A stretch of 64,000 bases of DNA, taken from NCBI RefSeq assembly GCF_025118155.1, contig NW_026251390.1:248001-312000 (forward strand). The letters are read 5' to 3'. The first letter of the stretch is position 1, and every line of letters begins with the position of its first letter. Origin of the DNA: Cokeromyces recurvatus. Taxonomy: Eukaryota > Mucoromycota > Mucoromycetes > Mucorales > Mucoraceae. The notes beneath the pieces were generated by a model that made no database searches, had not been told where the DNA came from, and was given only the letters and a program-made list of their open reading frames with translations. Positions 47,440 through 57,733 of this stretch are shown one piece after another. A program made the translations under genes and the position numbers.

Positions 47440-50400
47440 TTAAATTAATTCATAATCTTCATCTATCTTATTGATAGATGAAGCAGCCGATTTAGTAGAT
47501 TTTGGAGACCTTATAGGGATTGATGATAATGGAGATGTCCTACTATTTGCTAATAAATCACTTTTCTGCTGTTCAGACATGTTTTCCGCAACTCTTGAAT
47601 GAGCAGCCATATTGCTTGCTAACTTTTTGCCTTCGATATAAAGAGCCTCAAAGATTTCGTGACCAAGGCCCTTTCGAGGCTCAGTAAGTACTTTTTGAAG
47701 TTTGAAACTTTGAGGTAAATCATGTTGAATAAACTGATCAAGACGATCTTCAGTGAGAAGAATCATTCTTAATGAAGGTAAAGTAACCTCAATGGATGGT
47801 GCATTAGGACCTAGGAGAGTTTCATGAATTTTGTTAATACATGCAACGAAATAGTCAGTATCTAATGTTGATGGTTCATTATGCTGATTATCTCCTTTAA
47901 TAAATTCATCATGCAGTTTATCGATTGCTTCTGCACTGCTATCTGATTGCTCTGCACTGAGTATGATGAAATTGGTGATAGCATCCCATGCATTAAAGTC
48001 AACATGCAGTAACATCATAAGTAGAAAAAGTTGTGTGGATATCAAATGAATATCCATATTAGTTAGTATGCCATCATTATCATCATCATATAACGTAAAC
48101 AAAAAGGCTGCTTTAGACATAATATCCTATTAAAAAAAAATTATCCACTTTATAAATAAAAAAAAAGTCTTCCAATATGTATATGTGTATATATTTATGC
48201 ATTACCCCACGAATAATAGTTCCCAACTTGCTTACTGCATCCACAAATGTAATTTCAGATTTGTTCTCTTGTTTAAAATAATTAAAGAGACGTTTAATAA
48301 ACGCTTGTAAAACTTCTTTTGCTATAGTGACGTTATCTTCTAAATGAACATTATTCATTTCATGACTAAGTTTAGCCCATATCGTCATTGTTTCAAGCAT
48401 CTTTGTGAAAGCTTCCTCGTTCATTTCTGGTGCAGATAATTTATCTTGCTGGTTTTTTGCATAATAAAGAGCACCAAAGAAATAATCGTATATTATTGAT
48501 ATTTCTTCACGACTAAAATAGGCAGTATTCTTGACTGTTCTTAAAACATTGCGTTTTGTAAATGATTCAACTCCTTCAATGATTTTAAGCTCATTTTCTT
48601 TACGTAGCTTAACAATCTTTGAAGATGTAACGGTAGGGAAATCGGTATACTATAATATACTAGTTAATTTTATATATACTTTTATTATTATTAAAACTTA
48701 CTGCAGATTTCATCAAGCTACTAAATATCTAACATTAAAGCTATTAATATTATACATATACATATATATATTTCCTATGAATAGTATAAGTTTCATAATC
48801 AATACCTCTAATTTTACTGAATCATCATCTTCTTTTATAGTACTATCAGGAGGTAAATTTAAAGAAGCAAAAAAAGCTTTAGATATTGATAATAATTCAG
48901 AATCATCTTGAATATTCAAAAGCTGTTTTTCATTTAATTTTAAGATAGCTATTATGGACTGTTTACTATGATTATAATGACATACTCGTTTTTCATTCAC
49001 TTACCTAGTCTATGAAATGAATAGTTTGAATAATTAGTTCCAGAAAGAAAAAAAGAAAAAGAAAAAGAAAAAACTTACGCAATTTGAAAAAGTAATTTAG
49101 GACCCTCTAAAAAGAAGCAATCCAGGATACGAAAAACAAAAGGTAAAGGTATAGAATTGATAAAAAGAGTCAAGAACCAGGGAAGACAAGCAACTGAGAG
49201 TTGAATTTCCTTTTCTTTAAAATAGGTTATTAAATTCGGCATATATTCTTTTACAAGTTCTTCTAAGACAACTTGATCTAATAGTACACCATACATAGAT
49301 GAGCTTTTATATATAATACGTTAAATATACAAGAGTTCTTTTTCTTTTTTCTTTCTTTCTTCCTTTTGACTGTATTATTTAATACCTATAATATCCAGGA
49401 CATAATTGGTCCACTAACATATTCAATGCCCAAAATGCTTGCTCTTCGGTCATATAACTTTATAGTATAAGTTATTAATATATCCATACTTAAAGTGCAA
49501 TGTTAATATATATATATATATATATATATATTTGTATACATACATTAGTAATGAGGATGTAACAATATTCATGGCTTGGCAGTAACCTAATTCTGGATTA
49601 ATCCAAGAGTAAGCTGTTAAAACTCTACGAAGTCGGTTTATGCCTTCTTCTGTTTGATAGGCTGGGTATTCTGGGAGAGATCTATAAGAAAAATTACATT
49701 ATAGACATTTAGTTTATTTTTTTTTTATTTTTTTTTTAAAAAAAAAAAAGGTATACACATATATTATACCTATGTAAATCTTTTTCAATTTCATCACTTG
49801 AAGGCGATACATCGTTTTGATGTAATTCTAATAATTTTTGATATACATCTTGATTATTAAATCGAAGATAAATCGATCCAGAGCATATTTCCCAAATTTC
49901 TCCTCGTAAGCAATTTGGTATACCAGCTCTAACCATTTTTCCAAACAGATTAGGCTGACGAACTAATGTCAAATTTCTACCATTTTCTATATTCAATGTA
50001 GATGTGATAAGTTTAAAAATGTATACACATACATGTATATATATATATATATTTCTCACTGTAGAGGAGTTCTCTTCTTTACCATGAAAATAGTGTAACC
50101 AAATATTTAATTTCTTATCATCCTTAGCTTGTGTCGTATCACTGTTGTAACCAAACAGTAAGCCCAATCCACCTTTTGTATTATTTTCCACCATTTGAAT
50201 TGAATCATTCTTCGTTTTTAAGAGTTCCTCAGATTTACATGTCATTAAAAAGGGTCTTAAGGATGTCTTTATTTTTGATATATTGGCATGCAACCCCGTT
50301 TTTAATCTGTCACAAAATTGTTCACAGGTAATTTTTTCAACCTGTAAAGAAATATGAATGTTAATATTCAAAGAAGAAGAAGAAGAAAAAGCAATACACT

Positions 50401-51316
50401 TACATTCACTTTGAAGTCATGTGTCATTTTATGCCAAGTTTGAAATGATAAGATGGATTTATAGGTACCATTATTAATTCTTTCAAATCGAATAATTGTA
50501 TAGAATGGGAGAATAAATTTACAAGTTGAGCTTTTTGCATCATTATGATTTGATTCAAAGGCTAAAAAATTTTGAGATTGATACAGAATGCCATCATATT
50601 TCGTCTTTTTGTTTTCTACGACATTATCCAATAGATAACATACTTGAATTGAATCAATTAATTCTTCTTCTTCAGGGAGTCTGAATTGCTCACGAAAGCT
50701 TTCATTTTGTTTTCGACGTTGTAGTATAGTTTTCAGAGGATTATTATTTGCAGAAGTCGGCGATGGTAAAGGCTGTTTATTATTCTCCTTTATTGATAAC
50801 TGTTCGAATAAACTACTATTCTTTAAAGCATTCGATTCTGAGCTTTTTAAAAGACGATGAACAGAATCACTTGTAAGTTGAACTAATAGATCATAAACCT
50901 GTATAAATATATAAAATGATATGTATAAGAATTTAATAACAAATTGTATTTTATGTCTTTTTTTTTTTTTTGTTTATTTTATTTATTTAACCTCATCACG
51001 TTTAAACATGTTGGCGAACAAATACTATAATATTGTTATTAGTTGTTGTAAGTCTTATTATTCATTTTTTTTTAGAACTACATACCTCTTGATTGTCTTT
51101 AGTAATAATTCTCATACTGTGCCTAAATAATTTCCGAATAGGTTCTTTAATAATATCTTTGATTTCTTTAAGTTCAATCAAAATTTTCAATTCAAAACCT
51201 ATCAAATATGAATAAAATCCCAAATGATTTTCAGATAGATATATCCACCCTTGTCTACTGTTACAAGAACAAGAATAATCTAATATAATAAGAAGTAGGT
51301 AAGTCTTTTTTTTTCT

Positions 51317-51355
<39 letters not shown>

Positions 51356-52023
51356 TATAGTACAGTTAACTAAACGCTCTGTAAAAGGCACATCAAATGT
51401 TTGTCTAAAAGTTCTTGAAGCAGTTCGAATAGAATCATCGTACAAAAGGTCATCTGTATCAGTAAAAGTAGTAGCTGATATTATTTTATTCATTTGCTTC
51501 ACAATCCATTCTTCTCGTGCAAAAGGACTTGATATACTGTCTAATTCTGGGATCATATTTACTCTTATCCAATCCCAAGCTGTTTCAATTACTTCTTTAG
51601 AGTCCGAAATGGCTATTTGTATGCATGTTGCATTAGGTTCTCTTTGAAATAGAATTCTATAAGGTGGTTGTTTCGCATCAAACCTATTATTATACAGCAC
51701 ACCAAGGTAATAAATAAGTAAGTACAAGGCAATGTTTAAAACAAAAAACCCCCCCAATAATAATAATAATAATAACAATAATATTACAAGCTGGTTATTG
51801 TACTGAAAACATGTTTAAACAAAGTATTTCCCGGTTCTTGTGATTTCTGAAGTAGAAAATACTGATTCTGTTGCTCTATTGTCCAAAAGGGCACTAGTTG
51901 TGTATGATCAATAGAAGTTGGTAATACGAATGTCTACAATTATTATTAAACGCTTTATATTCCAAGTATTCCACCTCTACAACTTACATTCTTGGGTATT
52001 TTTTTAATAATAAAGTCTGGCAT
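47440..52023 (-). CDS. GYP2: GYP2/MDR1 (TBC1D9)-type Rab GTPase-activating protein with GRAM domains and EF-hand
   Basis: A Rab GAP acting in Golgi/endosome membrane traffic. A gene of 4.6 kb with about 12 exons and more than 1,000 residues. It starts [12 protein letters not shown] (52023). Domains in order: a first GRAM region ([17 protein letters not shown], then [10 protein letters not shown]); a second GRAM region ([17 protein letters not shown]); the TBC domain with [19 protein letters not shown] (arginine finger R), [14 protein letters not shown] (glutamine finger Q), [20 protein letters not shown] and [23 protein letters not shown]; then a C-terminal EF-hand-like segment with [15 protein letters not shown]. 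This order is that of yeast Gyp2/Mdr1 and animal TBC1D8/9. Both catalytic fingers are present. A terminal Ser/Pro-rich tail ends DEDYELI. Confidence 0.9.
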
Positions 52024-52434
52024 AAAGGTATATTGAATAACAAAAAATAAAAGATAATAAAAATAAAAGAAAAAAAAATAAAAAAGTAACAAGAATAGCT
52101 TAGCTTAAAATAATGATTATAACACAATAATGTCTTCAATCTCAATTGGTTATTTATTTATTTATTTTTTATAGACTGAATTTAAAACATTTACAGTCAA
52201 AGAAAATAGCTTGGTCCAATAAAATCATTGGTCATTTTTTTAAAAAGAAGTGAGACGGATATTTCCAAAATGGGACATTATGTGAAAAACGAGGCATTTT
52301 GAAAATGGGATACTAAGTACGAAGCAAGGTACTCAAGACACTCGCTTAAAGCAGCACTTAATACATCAAACAAAAAGAAATAAAAGTGAATATCAAGCAT
52401 ATACTTTGCCAATTAATAAGATTTTTATTTTATT
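52024..52434. promoter_or_regulatory. TBC-gene promoter and left flank of the transposon
   Basis: About 410 bp. It holds two direct TTGGTC copies around 52211-52233, which also give CCAAT and ATTGG in opposite orientations. Two related strings, CAAAATGGGACATTATG (52266) and GAAAATGGGATACTAAG (52301), lie further right. No CACTA-type left terminus is visible. The transposon's left boundary must lie here or be deleted. Confidence 0.4.
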
Positions 52435-52632
52435 TCATTTTTTTTTACAACCCTTTTTCACAATACGGTTTATTATATCGTGAATAGCTGCAATATCAGT
52501 ACTAATCTCTTCGAGTCTATTACTAATAGGTTCAATATTTTAGGTCTGGGCAAGTGTGTCGACTATACCGCCAATTCTCTTCACTTCGTTTATGAGCTCT
52601 GTGGCCCATTTTGGTGGTGCTTGCGATGCCAT
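52435..52632 (-). pseudogene. Accessory transposon ORF with in-frame stop
   Basis: A 66-codon frame (ATG at 52632, stop at 52435-52437) interrupted by one TAA at 52540-52542. Before the stop it reads MASQAPPKWATELINEVKRI and GGIVDTLAQT; after it, NIEPISNRLEEISTDIAAIH and DIINRIVKK, a short amphipathic coiled coil. It lies head-to-head with the transposase, 188 bp between starts. The frame continues cleanly past the stop, which suggests a recent C-to-T change (CAA to TAA) in an otherwise intact small ORF. The function is unknown. Confidence 0.6.
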
Positions 52633-52820
52633 ATGTCTGAAAAAGTTGAAAAAAAAAAGAACAAAAGTGTATGGAACTAATTTAAAATACGCCAACTAAT
52701 ATGAATATTTGTTTACGCAATATATCATCTTTTGTGACTACTGATATAATTATTAGATATTGTTGTAACAAAGAAATTAACCTCTCTTTTCTCTTCTGAA
52801 CTTATTATATTTAGAATAAA

Positions 52821-55800
52821 ATGAATTGCACAATATGCTTTGAATCTACGGGGAAAAGAAAGCATGTAGCCAGATGAGAATTTACACGACACTTGGCTGC
52901 ACATCGACGTGAAGAGTTTAAGAGAAAGCTGAGGCAGATACCAGAAATCCCAGAGAATAATACTGTGGAGGGCATATCTTCAAGTGGTAATAAAAAAGCA
53001 CTTAAATAGATATTCAAGCTACTATAACTAATTATGTATTTAAACAGCAGTTATAGCTTCCAGAACTATCAAGAATCCAGCTTTTCAACAAGGACCGTTG
53101 GCAGACATGGTTATTGACGATGATATTGAGATGGAATATTTTCAAGAAGAAGCGGGCAGGGATGGTGGCCAAGAAGAAGAAATGATTCTGATAGAAGAAG
53201 AGGAAGAGGAAGAAAAAGAAGGCTTTTTCAAAGCAGAGGACAATGAGGAAGAGATAGCTGAGGCACTTGTTGATGATATCGAATATCCTACCAACGTTGA
53301 ATTTGAAGAGGACAGATATATCGATGATGATGAAACCACAGCTACTGTTGAGGCTGAAGAGTCTTTTGCTGAAGCTGAAAGCTGGGCTAAGCAAGATTTG
53401 TTACGAATTGGTACATCAGAAATGACTGGTGAACCTATTCATTTAGACATTGAAGATTCTGATAGGGTTGCAGAACATACTGAGAGTGAGAAACAAAGCA
53501 AAGAGCTATATGTTTTGATGCAAAACCACCAAGTGAAAAAGTCAGCCAAAGACGCAATCATTAAATGGATCAACAAAAACTATCATCCTAATCAGTCAAA
53601 AGATGAATCACTAAAGTTTGTTTGGCTTTCTGAAAAGCTTCTTAGTGAATCAACCGCTTTGAATGAAAGGCGCTATGACATGTGCACGAACGGATACATG
53701 ACGTTCTTAAGAGATGAAGAGCTACGATGTTTTTTTTTTTTTTTTTGTCTTGGGGCAAGATATGAACAATCTGAAGATGGATCTAGCAAGCCTCGAAACA
53801 CGCTCTCCCAACTAAGTATAGCCGATTTCGTTTCATCGTACTTTGTGAATGCTAATAGTAGGGATAAAATTTTATACCGAGCAAGAAAAGATGCAACCGC
53901 TGAAACAGAAAAGTTTAAAGATTACTACGACGGCTCAGCATACAAGTATGCGAAAACAAAAAACATGTTTTCAAATGAGTATGATATTGCTTTATCTCTA
54001 TATGTTGATGGTTTTCATGGGGGCCAGAGAGAAAAAGAAAGTATGACAATCGTCAAAGCAGTGAATATGAATTTAGCGCCAACTGAAAGAATGAAGAAGG
54101 ACAATCAATTCGTTGTATGCGTTATAAAAGGCCCTAAAAAGCCCAAAGACCTTTACAGCTTTTTGCATCCTCTGATCAAAGACCTGTTAAATATGCAGAA
54201 TCGAGGAGTAAAGCTTCAAGCCGACGGTTTAACTTTTGCGTTTAAGGTTTATACTTTTTTATTTTTAGGAGATATTATGGCCTGTGCAGATGTTTTATTT
54301 CATGCTGGACATATGTCTACATATGGTTGCCGAGTTTGTACAGTAAAATGCGCTTCATATGATTCACGAAATGTTTATTTCGCTCCAGATGGGGTGGACC
54401 GGCCTGAAGTTCGTAGCAAAGAGAGCTTTCAGCAAGTAAACATCCAGTTGCCAGCTAACAGTGAAACCAACAAAGGAATAAAAAAAAAGGTTACACCATT
54501 GATTTGTTTCAAAATGTTTAGTGCCTCCTTTTGTGGACTTGATAAATTGCATTTGACAGGCCACAACTTACCGAAACAGTTTTGGGGTTTTATGCAAAAT
54601 CCAAACAAGAAATACGGTGTAGCTAATCCATTTGAAGTATCACCAGCTATAATCAAGGAACTTGGTGAAAGGCTCGCTGAAGTACAAAGCCATGTTTCGT
54701 TAAATTCTTTTGAAGATATATTCATGAATCTTTCTTTAAGAGGAGGGCATGCTGGTGCGGTTGACTGGCAAATATTACTAGTTTATCTTCTTCCAAATCT
54801 TGTTTGCGAGGGTATTCTGAAGATGGCAAATAGTTCATCTAGCAGAAACACAAGAGTTATGGCCTCTACAGTAGATGATAGGCTTATTGAAAAGAAGTTA
54901 AAAGACACAGTTGTAGCAGTCTGCTGTTTGTCAAGTGCTTGTACATTGGCATTACAATATGAGATAACTGTAGAAGATCTAAAAGAAATTCAACATAAGA
55001 TCCAAGTATGGACTTCTTTTATTAAAGAAAACATGCCTCCTAATGTCCATACAGTAACGCAGCACTACCTACAACATATTGTTTATATAATCAAACAACT
55101 TGGACCTATGAGGATGTTCAGCTGTAGACCTTTAGAGCGAATGATAGGCATGATTAAGCAACAGATTGGTTCAAAATCTAAACTAGCCAAAAATGCGTTT
55201 AACATTGCCAAAAAGTTTGCAGAACAAGGCTTTATTTCACGCAAAGATAACACTACAGATAATGCAGTAAACACGAAAAAGGTTGTATCCAAGAAAGGTA
55301 GAACATCTGGGTTTGTTCAATTAAATGAATTTTTGTATTTGGGAGCTGAATTCATTCAAAAATGTACCACATTCCACCAAAACAATGACAACTTGCAAGT
55401 AAGAAAAATTTATTCAGTAGATCTGTACTTTGAAGGAAATTCATCAGTAAAACTGAATACAAAATCTGGAAAGCACAATGTGTGTATTGCAAAACTGCAC
55501 TTATCAGATTTTAATGGTACAGAGGATAATTTCTATGTTGTATCTATTGAAGTAATGTATGAAGTAGAAGGAGAATCATCGTTGTTTGCATGGGCTAGAA
55601 TCTGTGACAATATACAAGTTGAAGGATATGAAGATAGGGTACCTGTTTTTTTTGTTTACGATTCCGATACTCCTTTACAAAGAACTGGAAGGGAGCAAAT
55701 TTATGTAATTTTGGATATGGAATCAATCCAAAGCCCTGTTAGCACAATCAAGTCTATTATAAATGATAGAAAACATTATTTGATATGGCCAAAAATGTGC

Positions 55801-55854
55801 TTAAGCTCAAAGGTCATTTTGAAGAATCCTCCTTTTACATTTTCATTAACATAG
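52821..55854 (+). CDS. CACTA/tnp2-family transposase with nonsense codon in first exon
   Basis: Two exons (52821-52986, 53048-55854) give 990 codons if the TGA at 52875-52877 is read through. From the first internal ATG at 53098 an uninterrupted 918-codon frame remains. Exon 1 has a C2H2/BED-like finger: CTIC, then FTRHLAAH. An acidic linker follows (residues about 60-150 of the full model). The catalytic core has the tnp2 landmarks: SLYVDGFHGG (first Asp), FVVCVIKGPKKPKDLYSF, GDIMACADVLFHAGHM (second Asp), the zinc knuckle YGCRVCTVKC, LDKLHLTGHNLPKQFW, and FSCRPLERMIGMIKQ. A T18 run at 53730-53747 encodes a hydrophobic FFFFFF and is a likely indel hotspot. The enzyme would cut and paste its element; whether this copy is active is doubtful. 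Confidence 0.85.
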
Positions 55855-56030
55855 TTAGCGTTAACTTCTTAACTTTTGTAGGAACCATTAAAAAAATATC
55901 ACACAATCTAAATAACTTTAAATAACCTTTTTTTACACTTTTAATATTTTCAACACTTTAAAGCTTTTTACTAAATTTGATTTGACGCTTTAAAACACTT
56001 TAAAAAATTTATTTTTACACTTTCTTGTTA

Positions 56031-56049
56031 GGTGGCTACAAATAACACC
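56031..56049. repeat. GGTG...CACC imperfect palindrome, copy 1
   Basis: GGTGGCTACAAATAACACC, 19 nt, begins GGTG and ends CACC. It is one of two similar copies starting 49 bp apart inside the right subterminal region of the transposon. Confidence 0.8.
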
Positions 56050-56079
56050 TAGAAGTACCTTATTGTCACTTTTTCCGCC

Positions 56080-56098
56080 GGTGGTTGCAAAAATCACC
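56080..56098. repeat. GGTG...CACC imperfect palindrome, copy 2
   Basis: GGTGGTTGCAAAAATCACC, 19 nt, matches copy 1 at 15 of 19 positions. The four differences are in the central 11 bases, so the GGTGG and CACC arms are unchanged. Confidence 0.8.
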
Positions 56099-56157
56099 CA
56101 AAAAAACACTTTTAAAACACCTTAAACCACTAAAAACACTTAATTTTTTCCGTAGTG

Positions 56158-56491
56158 TTACATGGTAAAAGGGAAAAGATGAGTAGTGCACATTTTTACA
56201 ATATAATAGACTGAATATCATCTGCTACTATTTCTTTTAGAAAAGACTAAAATTGACCACCACATACTTAAATATTGCTATGTTACAAACTGCTCAATTT
56301 AAATGTGGTTATATCAACAACGATCTTGAAATTTCTTCCTCCTCTTCACTATTATATTTAAACTGAGCTTATCATAAGAAAACAAAATACAATGCCATTT
56401 AGTATATAAATGTATACGTTATACATATACATATATGCAATAAGTAACTATTATTTATTCACAAAATTGAAAAAAAAAGGGAAAGAGAGGT
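56158..56491. other. AT-rich spacer right of the transposon
   Basis: About 330 bp between the proposed right end of the transposon and the 3' end of RPL23A. It begins TTACATGG. No gene is seen. Confidence 0.45.
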
Positions 56492-57283
56492 TTAAATGAA
56501 ACCAATCTTGTTAGCAACATCAAGAGCATCAACATCAGCAGTCAAACGAACAAAAGCCTTCTTATAACCATCAGGTCTGATAAGAGTGTTGACAGAGGCA
56601 GCTTCGACATCATAAAGACGCTTGACAGCATCCTTGATTTGGTTCTTGTTGGCCTTAACATCAACAATGAAGGTCAAAGTGTTGTGATCCTCAATCTTCT
56701 TCATGGCAGTCTCAGTGTTGAGAGGTTGACGAATGACACGATATTGATCCATACGAGGAGCATGAGCAACAGACTTACGAGGATACTTGGGGGCGCTCTT
56801 CAAAGACAAAGTCTTGGGGCGATGGAAGTGAGTGGAGGTGCGGATCTTGCGAACAGCCTTACCGTGAACACCCTTAAGAGCGGCTTTTTTGGCGGATTGA
56901 GCCTTAGCAGAAGCTATTTGTTTAATGTCAGTAAGTGAATGCAATTTAAGGAGTAGCAAAAAGAAAAAAAAAGAATAGACATTCAAATGAATGGATGGTA
57001 ATGACTATTTGATTTGAATTCTACTCTTGTTTATTCATAAATCAACCCATATAACGTTGTAATCTTTTTTTCTGTTTTTTGTTTTTTTTTTTGATTTGTC
57101 TAATTTAACATTAAATCATCATCATCAAATGTGCATAATTCGAAAAATAATGTCGTTAGGGTTTCGTAGATAAATGATACTGACGTTATATATTTATTTA
57201 TTTTTTAATCCATCCATTCATTTGTATCTAGTCCCTTTTTATTTAGTATATCGATTCCTCTTTTATTTACCTTGGTTGGCCAT
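56492..57283 (-). CDS. RPL25: 60S ribosomal protein L23a / L25 (uL23)
   Basis: A large-subunit protein at the polypeptide exit tunnel that binds 26S rRNA and docks the signal-recognition particle. Two exons: 57283-57271 (ATG GCC AAC CAA G) and 56913-56492, joined as [19 protein letters not shown], for 144 codons, the usual size. Seen: [35 protein letters not shown], the [19 protein letters not shown] rRNA-binding part and [17 protein letters not shown]. Codon use is strongly biased and GC-richer than neighbours. Intron 1 (357 nt) contains a telobox-like TTAGGGTTT on the plus strand. Confidence 0.96.
57156..57164 (-). promoter_or_regulatory. Telobox-like AAACCCTAA in RPL23A intron 1
   Basis: On the gene's strand the sequence reads AAACCCTAAC, 120 bases into the first intron. 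Teloboxes mark ribosomal-protein genes in plants and some fungi. Function here is conjecture. Confidence 0.3.
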
Positions 57284-57412
57284 TTTTAAATCGTCTACCA
57301 CGTTTCTTTAAAGAAGAAGACTCTTACATTGGACTATTCAGTTATATTACACAATTTCTTACCTTCCGTTTTTTTTTGTCTTTTTTTTTTCTCTCTCTCT
57401 CTCTTTTTTTTT

Positions 57413-57462
<50 letters not shown>

Positions 57463-57733
57463 AAGAAATATAAGAGTCCGACCCGAACTATGATAACTAG
57501 ATTTTTTTTTTACCTCGCTTACTGAATTATTATATAAAATGGCTTTTCATTTTAAAAAAAAAAAATAATGTATTAAAGATGTACCTTTTTTTTTTTTTTT
57601 TTAGTCATAATATGAAAGAGAATATAAGCTACGGGATATAAAACAATTTTATTCTATGAAGATACAAATTATAAAATAAATAAAATTATTTTAAAGATTT
57701 CGTTTTTATGTTATACATGTATGCATATACATA
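57284..57733. promoter_or_regulatory. RPL23A upstream region with T-rich tract and poly(T)46
   Basis: It contains CT repeats (57392-57403) and a T46 run at 57416-57461, about 130-180 bp upstream of the RPL23A ATG, and further A/T runs. No gene is seen. It may act as a poly(dA:dT) promoter element. Confidence 0.45.

Larger units (their letters stand above)
52435..56157 (+). mobile_element. CACTA (EnSpm/tnp2-class) DNA transposon, damaged, left end not found
   Basis: It contains a tnp2-type transposase (+), a divergent accessory open frame (-) with a nonsense codon, and a right end made of subterminal CACTTTWA repeats that finishes ...TTCCGTAGTG at 56157. TAGTG is the complement of the CACTA terminus, and a TTA follows that could be one copy of a 3 bp target duplication. 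No matching CACTACGG is present to the left, so the left terminal repeat is deleted or degraded. Base composition is less AT-rich than the flanks. The family call rests on the transposase; the exact limits are inferred. Confidence 0.78.
55931..56157 (+). repeat. Subterminal CACTTTWA repeat array and right terminus of the CACTA element
   Basis: At least seven CACTT-headed units occur on the plus strand (55936, 55954, 55996, 56019, 56067, 56107, 56137), plus CACTA at 56129. The array ends in TAGTG at 56153-56157. Such variable short subterminal repeats next to the terminus are typical transposase-binding regions of CACTA elements. Confidence 0.75.

Noticed and set aside
52021..52434. Search for a left CACTACGG terminal repeat of the transposon
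   Set aside because: No match or close variant was seen, so a complete element is not claimed.
53730..53760. T18 tract in the transposase as a possible intron acceptor
   Set aside because: There is no GT...AG pair that would remove it while keeping the frame.
57105..57130. Repeated TGATGA on the minus strand in RPL23A intron 1, suggesting a box C/D snoRNA
   Set aside because: No box D (CTGA) at suitable spacing and no terminal stem were found.
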